From: an uncultured Alphaproteobacteria bacterium
GTDB lineage: Bacteria; Pseudomonadota; Alphaproteobacteria; Puniceispirillales; UBA1172
DNA: 13,681 nucleotides
NCBI GenBank assembly: GCA_913056245.1
Contig: CAJXME010000006.1
Location: forward strand, 1 to 13,681
Direction of reading: 5' to 3'
Position numbers and translations under genes: made by a program. Below are positions 1-7,123 of the stretch, in pieces. Every line of letters begins with the position of its first letter. Position 1 is the first letter of the stretch. Below the pieces are notes generated by a model. The model saw only the letters and a list, made by a program, of their open reading frames with translations, searched no databases and was not told the origin of the DNA.

Positions 1-2
1 AG

Positions 3-134
3 GCCGTGATTCCACTCTTCTTACAACACAAGGATATTGCCGCTGAAGCGTGTACGGGATCGGGCAAGACTCTCGCCTTTGCGATACCCGTAATTGAGCT
101 TCTTGTCCGCAAGAGGCAGACGCAGACAACATTC
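3..134 (+). pseudogene. Fragment of eukaryotic-type DEAD-box RNA helicase (Spb4/DDX55-like), cut at both ends
   Basis: Frame 3 encodes about 44 residues carrying the end of the Q-motif region ([16 protein letters not shown]) and a full motif I/Walker A ([19 protein letters not shown]). The GSGKTLAF form with KD(I/V)AAEA before it is typical of the eukaryotic ribosome-biogenesis helicases Spb4/DDX55. Bacterial RhlE/CsdA proteins normally read AQTGTGKTAAF. The helicase similarity fades at about position 134, and the frame then runs through non-helicase residues to a stop at 261-263. None of the later motifs (DEAD, SAT and so on) appears. The fragment touches the window edge and joins bacterial coding sequence in another frame. 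It is therefore most likely foreign DNA joined by assembly or cloning, not a working gene here. A genuinely transferred gene remnant is less likely. Confidence 0.6.
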
Positions 135-217
135 CCTGCAGCTGCGATGACCCAAGCCATCATCAAACGGCAAGTTCTGATCACGGCAACAATACCCCTC
201 TTCATGCTCATGACGAG

Positions 218-544
218 ATGTTTGATGGAGGCAATCATCCGCCACGGTTGCAACTGGCGCTAACGCCTGATGCGCTGGGCGGCTGGAATCTCAACCTGAT
301 GACGGAAAATTTCCAATTCGTGCCGGAACGTGTCGGCGGTGAGGCTGTGTTAGGCGAAGGCCATGCCCATCTCTATATCGATGGCGTTAAAATCGCGCGG
401 CTCTATAGCGCTTGGCATCATCTTGGGGGTCTCAACAAAGGCCAGCATGAGATTATGGTCAGCCTCAATGCCCATGATCACCGTGTTTTTGCCGCTAGTG
501 GGCAGCCTGTTCAGGCGATGCTCATCGTCGATGTGGCGGAATAA
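218..544 (+). CDS. Conserved protein of unknown function, probably exported, 5'-truncated, His-rich N-terminal part
   Basis: I do not recognise a named family with certainty. From the first in-frame ATG the product is 108 aa. The frame stays open back to 98, and the upstream codons give a Cys/His/Asp-rich stretch ([19 protein letters not shown]) that looks like real protein, so the true start was probably further upstream. It would have been lost at the junction with the helicase fragment near 130-150. The body holds [14 protein letters not shown], then [18 protein letters not shown], then a [15 protein letters not shown] segment. This is an all-beta-looking pattern seen in small periplasmic proteins of alphaproteobacteria. 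No hydrophobic signal peptide remains; one may have been in the missing part. The gene ends 6 bases before the convergent DUF1636 gene. The His-rich segment and the Cys-rich neighbour suggest metal handling, which is inference only. Confidence 0.55.
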   Translation: MFDGGNHPPRLQLALTPDALGGWNLNLMTENFQFVPERVGGEAVLGEGHAHLYIDGVKIARLYSAWHHLGGLNKGQHEIMVSLNAHDHRVFAASGQPVQAMLIVDVAE

Positions 545-550
545 ACCCGA

Positions 551-913
551 TCAATCCATAAAAGGAATTCGCGCCTGCAACTGATGGCGCAAGCGGCCGC
601 AAGGGCGGGCATCGTCTATCCAGCCCTGATCCGCCGCCAGCCAAGCGTGGCACGTCGCCAGAATATCGGCGCGATCGCGGGTGAGATCAACGCCGCGAAA
701 AACCAAACTAGCTCGGTTTTTCCCCGTCAGCGCGATGGCATGGACATCGGCGCAAACCCCAAGGCATGGGCTGGATTGAACAAGAATACGTTCACCAAAA
801 CCGGCTTGATCAAGGTCATCTTGCAGCTCTTGCAATTTTTGCGCATCCAGCGACTGACCTTCAGGGTTTTCCTTCGGATCATGACAAGTCTGACAGATGA
901 GCAAATACGTCAT
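551..913 (-). CDS. DUF1636 family Cys-rich metal-binding protein (ferredoxin-like)
   Basis: This 120-aa protein matches the DUF1636 (COG5469) pattern. It has an N-terminal beta strand running into C7-x2-C10, a helical segment (residues 20-38), then C50-x3-C54 in SPCLGVCADV, followed by HAIALTGKNRASLVFRGVD. Two more cysteines lie at about 88 and 104. The C-x3-C half resembles thioredoxin-like [2Fe-2S] ferredoxins, so a metal or Fe-S site is likely. The partner and reaction are unknown. Family members are often found near cobalamin or metal-uptake genes, but none is visible here. The ATG at 911-913 is preceded by a GGAG-type ribosome site on the minus strand. The gene lies downstream of the sga terminator on the same strand, so it is transcribed separately, and it is convergent with the His-rich protein. 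Confidence 0.75.
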   Translation of the reverse strand: MTYLLICQTCHDPKENPEGQSLDAQKLQELQDDLDQAGFGERILVQSSPCLGVCADVHAIALTGKNRASLVFRGVDLTRDRADILATCHAWLAADQGWIDDARPCGRLRHQLQARIPFMD

Positions 914-993
914 GGAGCATCTCCGGGGCTAAACTCAGCCCAGATGGTGAATGGTCTTCATGCTTCAGACCTAGCGTGGAAACGCGCAAAAGA

Positions 994-1013
994 AAAGCCC
1001 CAGATGGGGCTTT
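994..1013 (-). terminator. Intrinsic terminator after sga
   Basis: A perfect 8-bp stem (AAAGCCCC / GGGGCTTT) surrounds a 4-base loop, 26 bases past the sga stop. On the minus strand the stem is followed by a T-rich tract (TTTTCTTTT, counting the stem's last Ts), as expected of a rho-independent terminator. The plus strand lacks a good T run, so it acts for sga. Confidence 0.85.
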
Positions 1014-1038
1014 CCTCACGTCTTTTGGGAGAAAAACG

Positions 1039-2229
1039 TTATTCCGCGGCGACTTTAGCCGCTTGATATCCGCCAGCGTAGAAATCGACAGCAGCGCCGA
1101 CGCCTGATCCAGCGGTGAATGGGATGCCGACATCACGCATGGCCAATTCCACACCGCCCAGCGCTTGCAGAACCATGATTTCATTGAGCCAGCCCAAATG
1201 ACCGATGCGGAAAACCTTGCCATTGAGAACGCTGAGGCCAGCGCCAAGCGAGGTATTGAACTTGTGATAAGCGGATTGGATCACGTCATTGGCGTCAAAC
1301 CCTTCCCCAACCTTAATGGCGGTAACGGTATCGGAATGCCATTGCGCATCCTGGCAGCAATTGGTCAAACCCCATGCGCTGACGGCCCGGCGAACGCCTT
1401 CGGCCAAATGATGATGGCGTTGAGCCACGTTATCCATGCCTTCGGCGAGCAACATATCGACAGAAGCCCGCAACCCGCGAAGCAATGTTGCAGCAGGGGT
1501 GTAAGGGAAATAGCCTGTGCTATTGGATTTGATCATGTCGTCAAAACTGAAGAAACAGACGGGCAAATCAGAGGTGTTGCGCGCGTCTAGCGCCTTTTGG
1601 CTGACGCCAACAATGGCTAAGCCGGTGGGCAACATAAAGCCTTTTTGCGAGCCAGAAACAACAACGTCTACGCCCCATTCCTCCATGCGGAAATCAAGTG
1701 AGCCAACGGAACTCACGCCGTCGACAAACAACAAGGCAGGGTGGCCGATCTCATCGAGCAGAGCGCGAACGGCTTTGATGGAACTGGTGACGCCTGTGGC
1801 GGTCTCGTTATGGCAGACCAACACCGCTTTAATGGCGTGTGATTTATCGGCTTCAAGGGCGGCGCGGTATTCATCCAGTGGCACACCGCGACCCCATTCA
1901 ACATCAATATTGGTGACATCAAGGCCAAAGCGGTGGCACATATCCACCCAAAGAAAGGAGAATTGACCAAAGGCTGAGGTCAGGACTTTATCGCCGGCGC
2001 TCAAGGTATTGGCGATGGCGGATTCCCAGCCGCCAGTGCCTGAGCCGGGGAAAATAAACACTTGGCCTGTTTCTGTGCGGAATACTTTTTTCAAATCCGC
2101 CAAAAGAGGCATGGTAAATTCAGGAAAGTCAGGGGCGCGATGGTCTTCAAGCGGAACATCCATGGCCTGACGCACTTCGAAGGGCATATTGGTTGGGCCT
2201 GGGACAGCGAGACATTTGAATCCGGTCAT
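1039..2229 (-). CDS. sga: Serine-glyoxylate aminotransferase (class V PLP enzyme)
   Basis: This 396-aa enzyme, close to the usual 395-405 aa of bacterial serine-glyoxylate aminotransferases, should convert serine plus glyoxylate to hydroxypyruvate plus glycine in the cytosol. Alanine-glyoxylate activity is a possible alternative. Visible motifs are the N-terminal LAVPGPTNMP, the phosphate-binding PGSGTGGWES (61-70), NETATG (141-146), LLFVDGVSSVGS (167-177) and the Schiff-base lysine K196 in SGSQKG. The ATG at 2227-2229 was chosen because GGAG sits about 9 bases upstream and the family's conserved start (TGFKCLAVPGP) follows. Longer forms would extend into the promoter of the divergent regulator. 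The gene shares a 151-bp divergent spacer with the ScfR-type regulator, which probably controls it. In an oxalate locus it fits as the step taking glyoxylate from the PanE2-like reductase to glycine. Confidence 0.9.
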   Translation of the reverse strand: MTGFKCLAVPGPTNMPFEVRQAMDVPLEDHRAPDFPEFTMPLLADLKKVFRTETGQVFIFPGSGTGGWESAIANTLSAGDKVLTSAFGQFSFLWVDMCHRFGLDVTNIDVEWGRGVPLDEYRAALEADKSHAIKAVLVCHNETATGVTSSIKAVRALLDEIGHPALLFVDGVSSVGSLDFRMEEWGVDVVVSGSQKGFMLPTGLAIVGVSQKALDARNTSDLPVCFFSFDDMIKSNSTGYFPYTPAATLLRGLRASVDMLLAEGMDNVAQRHHHLAEGVRRAVSAWGLTNCCQDAQWHSDTVTAIKVGEGFDANDVIQSAYHKFNTSLGAGLSVLNGKVFRIGHLGWLNEIMVLQALGGVELAMRDVGIPFTAGSGVGAAVDFYAGGYQAAKVAAE

Positions 2230-2324
2230 TGTTTTTCTCCAACTCTGTATGTGAATGACGTTTTGTCTTGATTTGAGACTGTCAGGAAAAATTAACGATT
2301 GCACGACAATTAGTGTAAATGTGT

Positions 2325-2359
2325 TTGAAGTTAACAAAACAAATGTTATAATTGTTAAC
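2325..2359 (+). promoter_or_regulatory. Promoter of the ScfR-type gene inside an inverted repeat (candidate operator)
   Basis: A consensus -10 TATAAT lies at 2347-2352, with TTGAAG at 2325-2330 as a -35 box (16-base spacer). Two perfect 8-base arms, GTTAACAA (2330-2337) and TTGTTAAC (2352-2359), are separated by 14 bases. They start at the -35 and end just after the -10. A third TTGTTAA follows at 2361-2367. A protein bound here would block the promoter, so autoregulation by the gene product is likely. The same site could act on sga in the other direction. Confidence 0.6.
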
Positions 2360-2380
2360 TTGTTAATTTATGAGAGCGCC

Positions 2381-3784
2381 ATGAAAACCTTTGTAGGCCC
2401 GCGATTGCGGCAATTACGGCGAGATCACGGCCATACCCAAGCGGATATGGCCAGCCGCCTTGGCGTCAGCGCCGCCTATGTGAATTTGATGGAACATAAC
2501 CAGCGTTCTTTGTCGGTGCGGGTGCTGGTGGGCTTGCTCGAAGCCTATGGGGTCGACTGGCAAGACCTTGTTAATGATGTCGATAACAAATCCTTTGATG
2601 ATTTGCGCGCCGCGATTAAAGACCCGATTTTTGGTGATATGCCTGTTGATCCGCGGGAATTGCGTGCCGCCATCGACAACGCCCCTAATTTAGTGGCGCA
2701 TTTCCTTAAAATGCACGGCGAATATCGCAATTTGCTGGAAAATATGATGCGGATTGGCAATGAACGGATGCCCGATGAATTGCTGGCGTCATCTCCGGAA
2801 ACCGTGATTCACGATTTTTTCCGCAACAATTCCAATTATTTTCCAGAATTGGAGAAAGCCGCCAATCAAATCAACAAATTGCTGGCTGATGAAAGTGATG
2901 TGATTTTTGTCAGCCTCAAACAACGCCTAGCCAAGAAGCATAATATTAAAGTTGCGATCACAGCGGTCGAAGAGATGGGCGAGACATTGCGCATCTATGA
3001 TGACGAGGAAAAAGTCATCCGATTGTCGGAAGGCCTTGATCATATCAACAAAGTCTTCCAATTGGCGCATGTGCTGTGTTTTGTGGAATATGGCGATGCG
3101 CTTGAAAAGATCGCGACGCGGATACCCGATCAACGCGAGGCGGTGATCAAACGCTGCCAAGTGGAATTGGCCAATTATTTCGCCGCCGCTTTATTGATGC
3201 CCTATGGCGCCTTTTTGAAAATGGCCAAGGAAACCCGCTATGATATTGATCGCATGGCGGCGCGGTTTGAAGTGTCCTTTGAGCAGATTTGCCATCGCTT
3301 AACAACCTTGCAACAAGATGGCCAGCGCGGCGTCGCGTTTTTCTTCTTGCGGGTCGATAAGGCGGGGAATGTGTCAAAGCGGTTCAACGCCACCAGTTTC
3401 CAAATCGCTGAATTTGGCGGGTCTTGCCCGGTTTGGAATCTCCACACGGCGTTTCGAACCCCGGGGGTGATTATCCCGCAATTTGTTGAACTTCCAGATG
3501 GCGAACGGTTTTTCACCATCAGCCGCACCACGGAACGCCCCGCCTTTAGCCGCGATACGCAAGACCGGCGCTTGGTGCTGTCCCTTGGCTGTAGCGTGGC
3601 CCATTGCGATGAGTTGATCTATGCCGAGCCGTATTCACTGCAAGGCAAGATGGATTTCTCACCCATTGGCATCAATTGCCATCTCTGCCCAAGGGAAGGA
3701 TGCTCACAGCGCGCCCATCAACCACTGATGAGCGAATTGACCATTGATCCTAATCGCCGTGGCGGCACGCGCTACGACGGCTAG
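2381..3784 (+). CDS. ScfR/RamB-type transcriptional regulator (XRE HTH + degenerate IrrE-like domain + C-terminal DUF2083)
   Basis: This 467-aa cytosolic regulator belongs to the short-chain fatty acyl regulator family (RamB, MccR). Family members sense acyl-CoA or related metabolites and control acetate, propionate or glyoxylate-linked genes. An XRE helix-turn-helix fills about residues 5-62 (HTQADMASRLGVSAAYVNLME). The middle region is IrrE/ImmA-like, but the zinc motif is lost: where HExxH is expected there is H230-V-L-C-F, so no peptidase activity is expected. The C-terminal domain ends with a Cys cluster C433, C436 and C441 in GINCHLCPREGCSQRAH, typical of the family. The ATG at 2381 is preferred over the upstream start at 2255, because the HTH begins right after it and the promoter lies at 2325-2352. 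The ribosome site is weak (GAGAG). It is divergent from sga, so glyoxylate or glycine metabolism is a plausible target. Confidence 0.85.
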   Translation: MKTFVGPRLRQLRRDHGHTQADMASRLGVSAAYVNLMEHNQRSLSVRVLVGLLEAYGVDWQDLVNDVDNKSFDDLRAAIKDPIFGDMPVDPRELRAAIDNAPNLVAHFLKMHGEYRNLLENMMRIGNERMPDELLASSPETVIHDFFRNNSNYFPELEKAANQINKLLADESDVIFVSLKQRLAKKHNIKVAITAVEEMGETLRIYDDEEKVIRLSEGLDHINKVFQLAHVLCFVEYGDALEKIATRIPDQREAVIKRCQVELANYFAAALLMPYGAFLKMAKETRYDIDRMAARFEVSFEQICHRLTTLQQDGQRGVAFFFLRVDKAGNVSKRFNATSFQIAEFGGSCPVWNLHTAFRTPGVIIPQFVELPDGERFFTISRTTERPAFSRDTQDRRLVLSLGCSVAHCDELIYAEPYSLQGKMDFSPIGINCHLCPREGCSQRAHQPLMSELTIDPNRRGGTRYDG

Positions 3785-3802
3785 CGCGGCGCCCTCAATC
3801 GA

Positions 3803-4798
3803 TCAGAGTTGCAGCAGAATTTTACCGCGTTGATGGCCTGATTCCATCAGCCGGTGCGCTTCGGCGGCTTCCGCAAGAGGGAAAGTCTTGAACGTGGTGA
3901 CTTGCATGGCGAAAGGCGATGATGGTGCGAAAAATGGCCAGATTTTTTCTTCCAAATCCCGCGCAACCGCGGCTTTGAAGGCATCAGGGCGAGACCGAAG
4001 GGTTGATCCCGTCAAGGTCAAGCGTTTGAGCATCATCGGCATTAAATCGATGTCTACCTTAGAGCCTTTGTTAAAGGCGAGATGAATAAGGCGAGCATCG
4101 GCTTTCGCGGCCTTGATGTTGCGGGCGATGTAATCGCCGCCAATAATATCGAGGATGATGCTGGCGCCGCCGGCTTCCCGCGTCACCTCAACAAAATCCT
4201 CATTGCGGAAATCAACCGCAATTTTAGCCCCAAGATCGCGGCAGAATTGGCAAGCTTCTTCGCCGTCAGCGGTGGTGATCACCGTCATGCCTAAGGCGGT
4301 GCCCATTTGAATTGCCGTGGCGCCAATCCCGCCAGAGCCGCCATGAACCAAGAAATTATCGCCAGCCGTGATGGTCTGCCCCATGAAGACATTGCTCCAT
4401 ACCGTGAAGTAAGTTTCAGGCAAGCCAGCGGCATCGGTCATGGAAACGCCCTGAGGAATGGTCAGGCAATGCTCAGCATCCACCGCCACATATTCGGCAT
4501 AACCGCCGCCATTGGTCAGCGCGATCACCGCTTCGCCAATCGCCCAGCGTGAGACGGCATCCCCCTTAGCCACGATTTCACCGGAAACTTCAAGGCCAAG
4601 CAGGTCTGAAGCGCCTTTTGGCGGCGGGTAATGGCCGCGACGTTGCACCAGATCAGGCCCATTAACCCCAGCGCTATGCACTTTGATCAGCACCTCATGA
4701 TCGCGGCATTGGGGCAGATCACGTTGCCCTGTGGTCAGCACGTCAGGGCCGCCGGCTTCGGTCATTTCGATTACGGTCATGGTGGTCGGTAGGGTCAT
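3803..4798 (-). CDS. NAD(P)H:quinone oxidoreductase, PIG3/QorA type (zinc-independent MDR family)
   Basis: This 331-aa medium-chain reductase of the quinone oxidoreductase/TP53I3 group uses NAD(P)H to reduce quinones or enones; the natural substrate is unknown. The N-terminal GroES-like domain holds AGVNGPDLVQRRGHYPPP (44-60) and GLEVSGEI (68-75). The cofactor domain holds the glycine-rich HGGSGGIGATAIQMG (152-166), and DLGAKIAVDF, DIIGG and RGKILLQL follow in the usual order. The structural and catalytic zinc ligands of alcohol dehydrogenases are absent. The start at 4798 has only a weak AGAA-like ribosome site; a second ATG at 4780 is possible. It is convergent with the ScfR gene (18-base gap) and divergent from the PanE2-like gene over 251 bp. 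A role in oxalate metabolism is not indicated by the protein itself. Confidence 0.85.
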   Translation of the reverse strand: MTLPTTMTVIEMTEAGGPDVLTTGQRDLPQCRDHEVLIKVHSAGVNGPDLVQRRGHYPPPKGASDLLGLEVSGEIVAKGDAVSRWAIGEAVIALTNGGGYAEYVAVDAEHCLTIPQGVSMTDAAGLPETYFTVWSNVFMGQTITAGDNFLVHGGSGGIGATAIQMGTALGMTVITTADGEEACQFCRDLGAKIAVDFRNEDFVEVTREAGGASIILDIIGGDYIARNIKAAKADARLIHLAFNKGSKVDIDLMPMMLKRLTLTGSTLRSRPDAFKAAVARDLEEKIWPFFAPSSPFAMQVTTFKTFPLAEAAEAHRLMESGHQRGKILLQL

Positions 4799-5049
4799 GA
4801 AAATTCTCGCGCGAAAAGGTATGGATTATCTTGGTTAGGAATGTTCATACCCATCTTAAAAGCGGATGTCCATGTAACAAAATCTTGTTAATTGAATTTT
4901 GTAAAATATTTACAATTATCATTCTTTCACTTTTTTCCTCGCCGGATTTCGTTTCTTTGGCTATAAATTAAGTAATGATACTACAAATCGGTATGGCTAT
5001 CGATTAACGGATCATAGGAATAAAAACTTAACAAAGAAAGGGCAGAAAC

Positions 5050-6114
5050 ATGCGTATTCTTATTCTTGGCGCCTCATACGGGTCTCTCTTGTCGACCAAA
5101 TTGTTAATGGCTGGCCATGATGTGACCTTGATCTGCCGTCGCAATTCTGCCGATCTGATTAATTCAGAAGGCACGGAAGTGCGGATTAAACTGCGCGACG
5201 AAGACGAACATCGCTCATTCTTTTCCAAGGATTTGCCGGGTCAGGTGAACGCCGTGACCCCAGAAGAAGCAAAGCCAGAAGAATACGATATGATCGCGTT
5301 GGCTATGCAGGAGCCGCAATATTCGTCAGGCCCTGTGCGTGATTTGATGACGCGGATCGCCGCATCCCGCAAGCCATGCTTGTCGATTATGAATATGCCG
5401 CCTTTGCCGTACCTCAAGCGGATTCCGGTTTTGGCCGCGATGAACTTGGAAAATTGTTTTGATGACGCCAGTGTCTGGGATGACTTTGACCCCGATCTGA
5501 TGACGCTTTGCAGCCCAGACCCGCAAGCCTTCCGTCCACCAGAAGAAGGCACGAATGTCTTGCATGTGGGCCTGCCAACCAATTTCAAAGCGGCGGATTT
5601 CGCCCGTCCTGAACACAGCGCAATGTTGCGGCAACTTGAAGCCGATATTGCGGCGGTCACTGTTGACGGCAAAGACGTGCCGGTGAAATTACGCACTTAT
5701 GACAGTTTGTTCGTGCCAATGGCAAAATGGAGCATGCTGCTGACGGGCAATTATCGCTGTGTGCTGAATCATGGGGAACAACCGATCCGCGAAGCCGTTC
5801 ATGGCGATCTCGAAGCCTCCACCGCGATGTATGCTTGGGTGGATGCTTTGGCTCAGCATTTGGGCGCCGATGCCGCTGATCAAGTGCCGTTTGAAAAATA
5901 CGCCAATGCCGCGCTCGGCTTGCTCAAGCCATCATCGGCGGCGCGCGCTATTGCCAGCGGCTCAACAAAAATTGAACGTGTTGACCTCTTGGTGCAGGAA
6001 ATTGGCCGCCATCTTGGGATGCAGAATGACACGGTGGATAATGTGGTCTCGCGGGTTAATGCGCGCTTGATGGCCAATGATGCCGCTGAATTGGCACTAT
6101 CGAAAACTGCTTAA
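5050..6114 (+). CDS. panE2: Ketopantoate reductase family protein, likely PanE2-type oxalyl-CoA reductase
   Basis: This is a 354-aa NAD(P)H-dependent reductase of the ApbA/PanE family, longer than typical PanE (about 300 aa). The Rossmann motif is RILILGASYGSLLS (residues 2-15), and C29-R30-R31 after the second strand suggests a preference for NADPH. K226 in PMAKWSMLLTGNYR is the likely catalytic lysine region, with the usual helical C-terminal domain after it. In Methylobacterium extorquens AM1 a PanE homologue (PanE2) was shown to reduce oxalyl-CoA to glyoxylate during oxalate growth. The neighbouring oxc/frc and glyoxylate aminotransferase genes make that role the best guess here. Ordinary pantothenate synthesis cannot be excluded from sequence alone. 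AAAGG about 7 bases before the ATG supports the start. The 251-bp upstream spacer is AT-rich, without a promoter I can assign. It ends at a strong terminator. Confidence 0.7.
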   Translation: MRILILGASYGSLLSTKLLMAGHDVTLICRRNSADLINSEGTEVRIKLRDEDEHRSFFSKDLPGQVNAVTPEEAKPEEYDMIALAMQEPQYSSGPVRDLMTRIAASRKPCLSIMNMPPLPYLKRIPVLAAMNLENCFDDASVWDDFDPDLMTLCSPDPQAFRPPEEGTNVLHVGLPTNFKAADFARPEHSAMLRQLEADIAAVTVDGKDVPVKLRTYDSLFVPMAKWSMLLTGNYRCVLNHGEQPIREAVHGDLEASTAMYAWVDALAQHLGADAADQVPFEKYANAALGLLKPSSAARAIASGSTKIERVDLLVQEIGRHLGMQNDTVDNVVSRVNARLMANDAAELALSKTA

Positions 6115-6159
6115 AGCCTCGCCTCACGGCGTTTATCTCTTTATCTTAACAATAAAAAA

Positions 6160-6181
6160 AGGGCGGTAGAAATACCGCCCT
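6160..6181. terminator. Bidirectional intrinsic terminator between panE2-like gene and sucD
   Basis: A perfect 9-bp stem (AGGGCGGTA / TACCGCCCT) with a GAAA loop has an A7 run on its left and a T6 run on its right. It lies between the convergent stops at 6114 and 6220. Read on the minus strand the T run follows the stem directly, so it is strongest for sucD. On the plus strand three bases precede the T run. Confidence 0.92.
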
Positions 6182-6219
6182 AAGTTTTTTAGGATTGGTG
6201 TAAGATCAGCGATTGCCGC

Positions 6220-7119
6220 CTAGCCAAGAAGTTTAACGAGCGTTTCGCCCAATTGAGCAGGTGAGGGAGATACCTGAACACCAGCTTCTTGCAAGGCGGC
6301 AATCTTATCTTCGGCCCCACCTTTGCCCCCTGAAATCACAGCGCCAGCATGGCCCATCGTGCGTCCAGGAGGAGAGGTGCGGCCTGCAATGAAGCCGACC
6401 GTGGGCTTTGAGCGCCCCTTCTTGGCTTCATCAATCAGGAATTGCGCGGCTTCTTCTTCAGCGGAGCCGCCAATTTCACCAATCATGATGATGGATTCGG
6501 TTTGATCGTCGCTGAGGAACATATCCAGCACGTCGATAAATTCCGTGCCTTTCACGGGGTCGCCCCCGATGCCAACAGCGGTGGATTGCCCTAAACCAGC
6601 CATCGAGGTCTGGTAAACCGCTTCATAAGTCAGCGTGCCAGAGCGCGACAGAACCCCAACAGAACCTTTGCGGAAAATGCTGCTTGGCATGATGCCGATT
6701 TTGCATTCTTCCGGCGTCAGCAAGCCGGGGCAGTTAGGCCCGATCAGGCGTGAAGACGAGGCGTCTAGTTTTTCTTTCACCTTAACCATGTCCTGAACAG
6801 GCACGCCTTCGGTGATGCAGGTGATCAATTCGATGCCCGCATCAATGGCTTCAAGAATAGCCGCCGCCGCGCCAGCAGGGGGGACATAGATGACCGACGC
6901 ATTGGCGCCCGTTTCAGCTTTGGCTTCTGCAACCGTGGCGAAAAGCGGCAGGCTGGTGCCATCGGCAGATGTCCAAGATTCGCCGCCTTTTTTCGGATGC
7001 GTTCCCGCCACCATCTGGGTGCCGTGATAAGCGAGCGCTTGTTCGGTATGGAAGGTCCCGGTTTTCCCCGTCAGACCCTGAACAATGATTTTCGTGTCTT
7101 TATTGATCAGAATAGACAT
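6220..7119 (-). CDS. sucD: Succinate-CoA ligase, alpha subunit
   Basis: This is the 299-aa CoA-binding subunit of succinyl-CoA synthetase (succinyl-CoA + NDP + Pi to succinate + NTP + CoA). It shows the N-terminal [11 protein letters not shown]oA-binding turn (15-25), VIYVPP (77-81), [11 protein letters not shown] (101-111), LIGPNCPG (125-132), [12 protein letters not shown] (155-166) and the phosphorylated active-site histidine H257 in [16 protein letters not shown]. Length and motifs are complete. It starts 4 bases after the sucC stop, so the two are translationally linked. No sucA, sucB or mdh follows, unlike the common alphaproteobacterial mdh-sucCDAB order. Transcription ends at the terminator at 6160-6181. 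Confidence 0.96.
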   Translation of the reverse strand: MSILINKDTKIIVQGLTGKTGTFHTEQALAYHGTQMVAGTHPKKGGESWTSADGTSLPLFATVAEAKAETGANASVIYVPPAGAAAAILEAIDAGIELITCITEGVPVQDMVKVKEKLDASSSRLIGPNCPGLLTPEECKIGIMPSSIFRKGSVGVLSRSGTLTYEAVYQTSMAGLGQSTAVGIGGDPVKGTEFIDVLDMFLSDDQTESIIMIGEIGGSAEEEAAQFLIDEAKKGRSKPTVGFIAGRTSPPGRTMGHAGAVISGGKGGAEDKIAALQEAGVQVSPSPAQLGETLVKLLG

Positions 7120-7123
7120 GGTC

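Noticed and set aside
584..1066. 160-codon plus-strand frame
   Set aside because: Antisense shadow of the DUF1636 gene that also runs through the sga terminator; no family resemblance.
2355..2366. CtrA-type site (TTAA-N7-TTAAC) in the sga-scfR spacer
   Set aside because: The TTAA repeats are 4 bases apart, not 7.
3768..3788. Perfect 7-bp hairpin (CGCGCTA / TAGCGCG) over the stop codon of the ScfR-type gene, possible terminator between convergent genes
   Set aside because: No T run follows on either strand and the stem is partly coding, so it does not meet the criteria for an intrinsic terminator.
4988..5003. GGTATGG before the PanE2-like gene, and another at about 4818, as further GntR operators
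   Set aside because: Only the GGTAT half matches GGTATACCAGAT; the palindrome is lost, so chance is likely.
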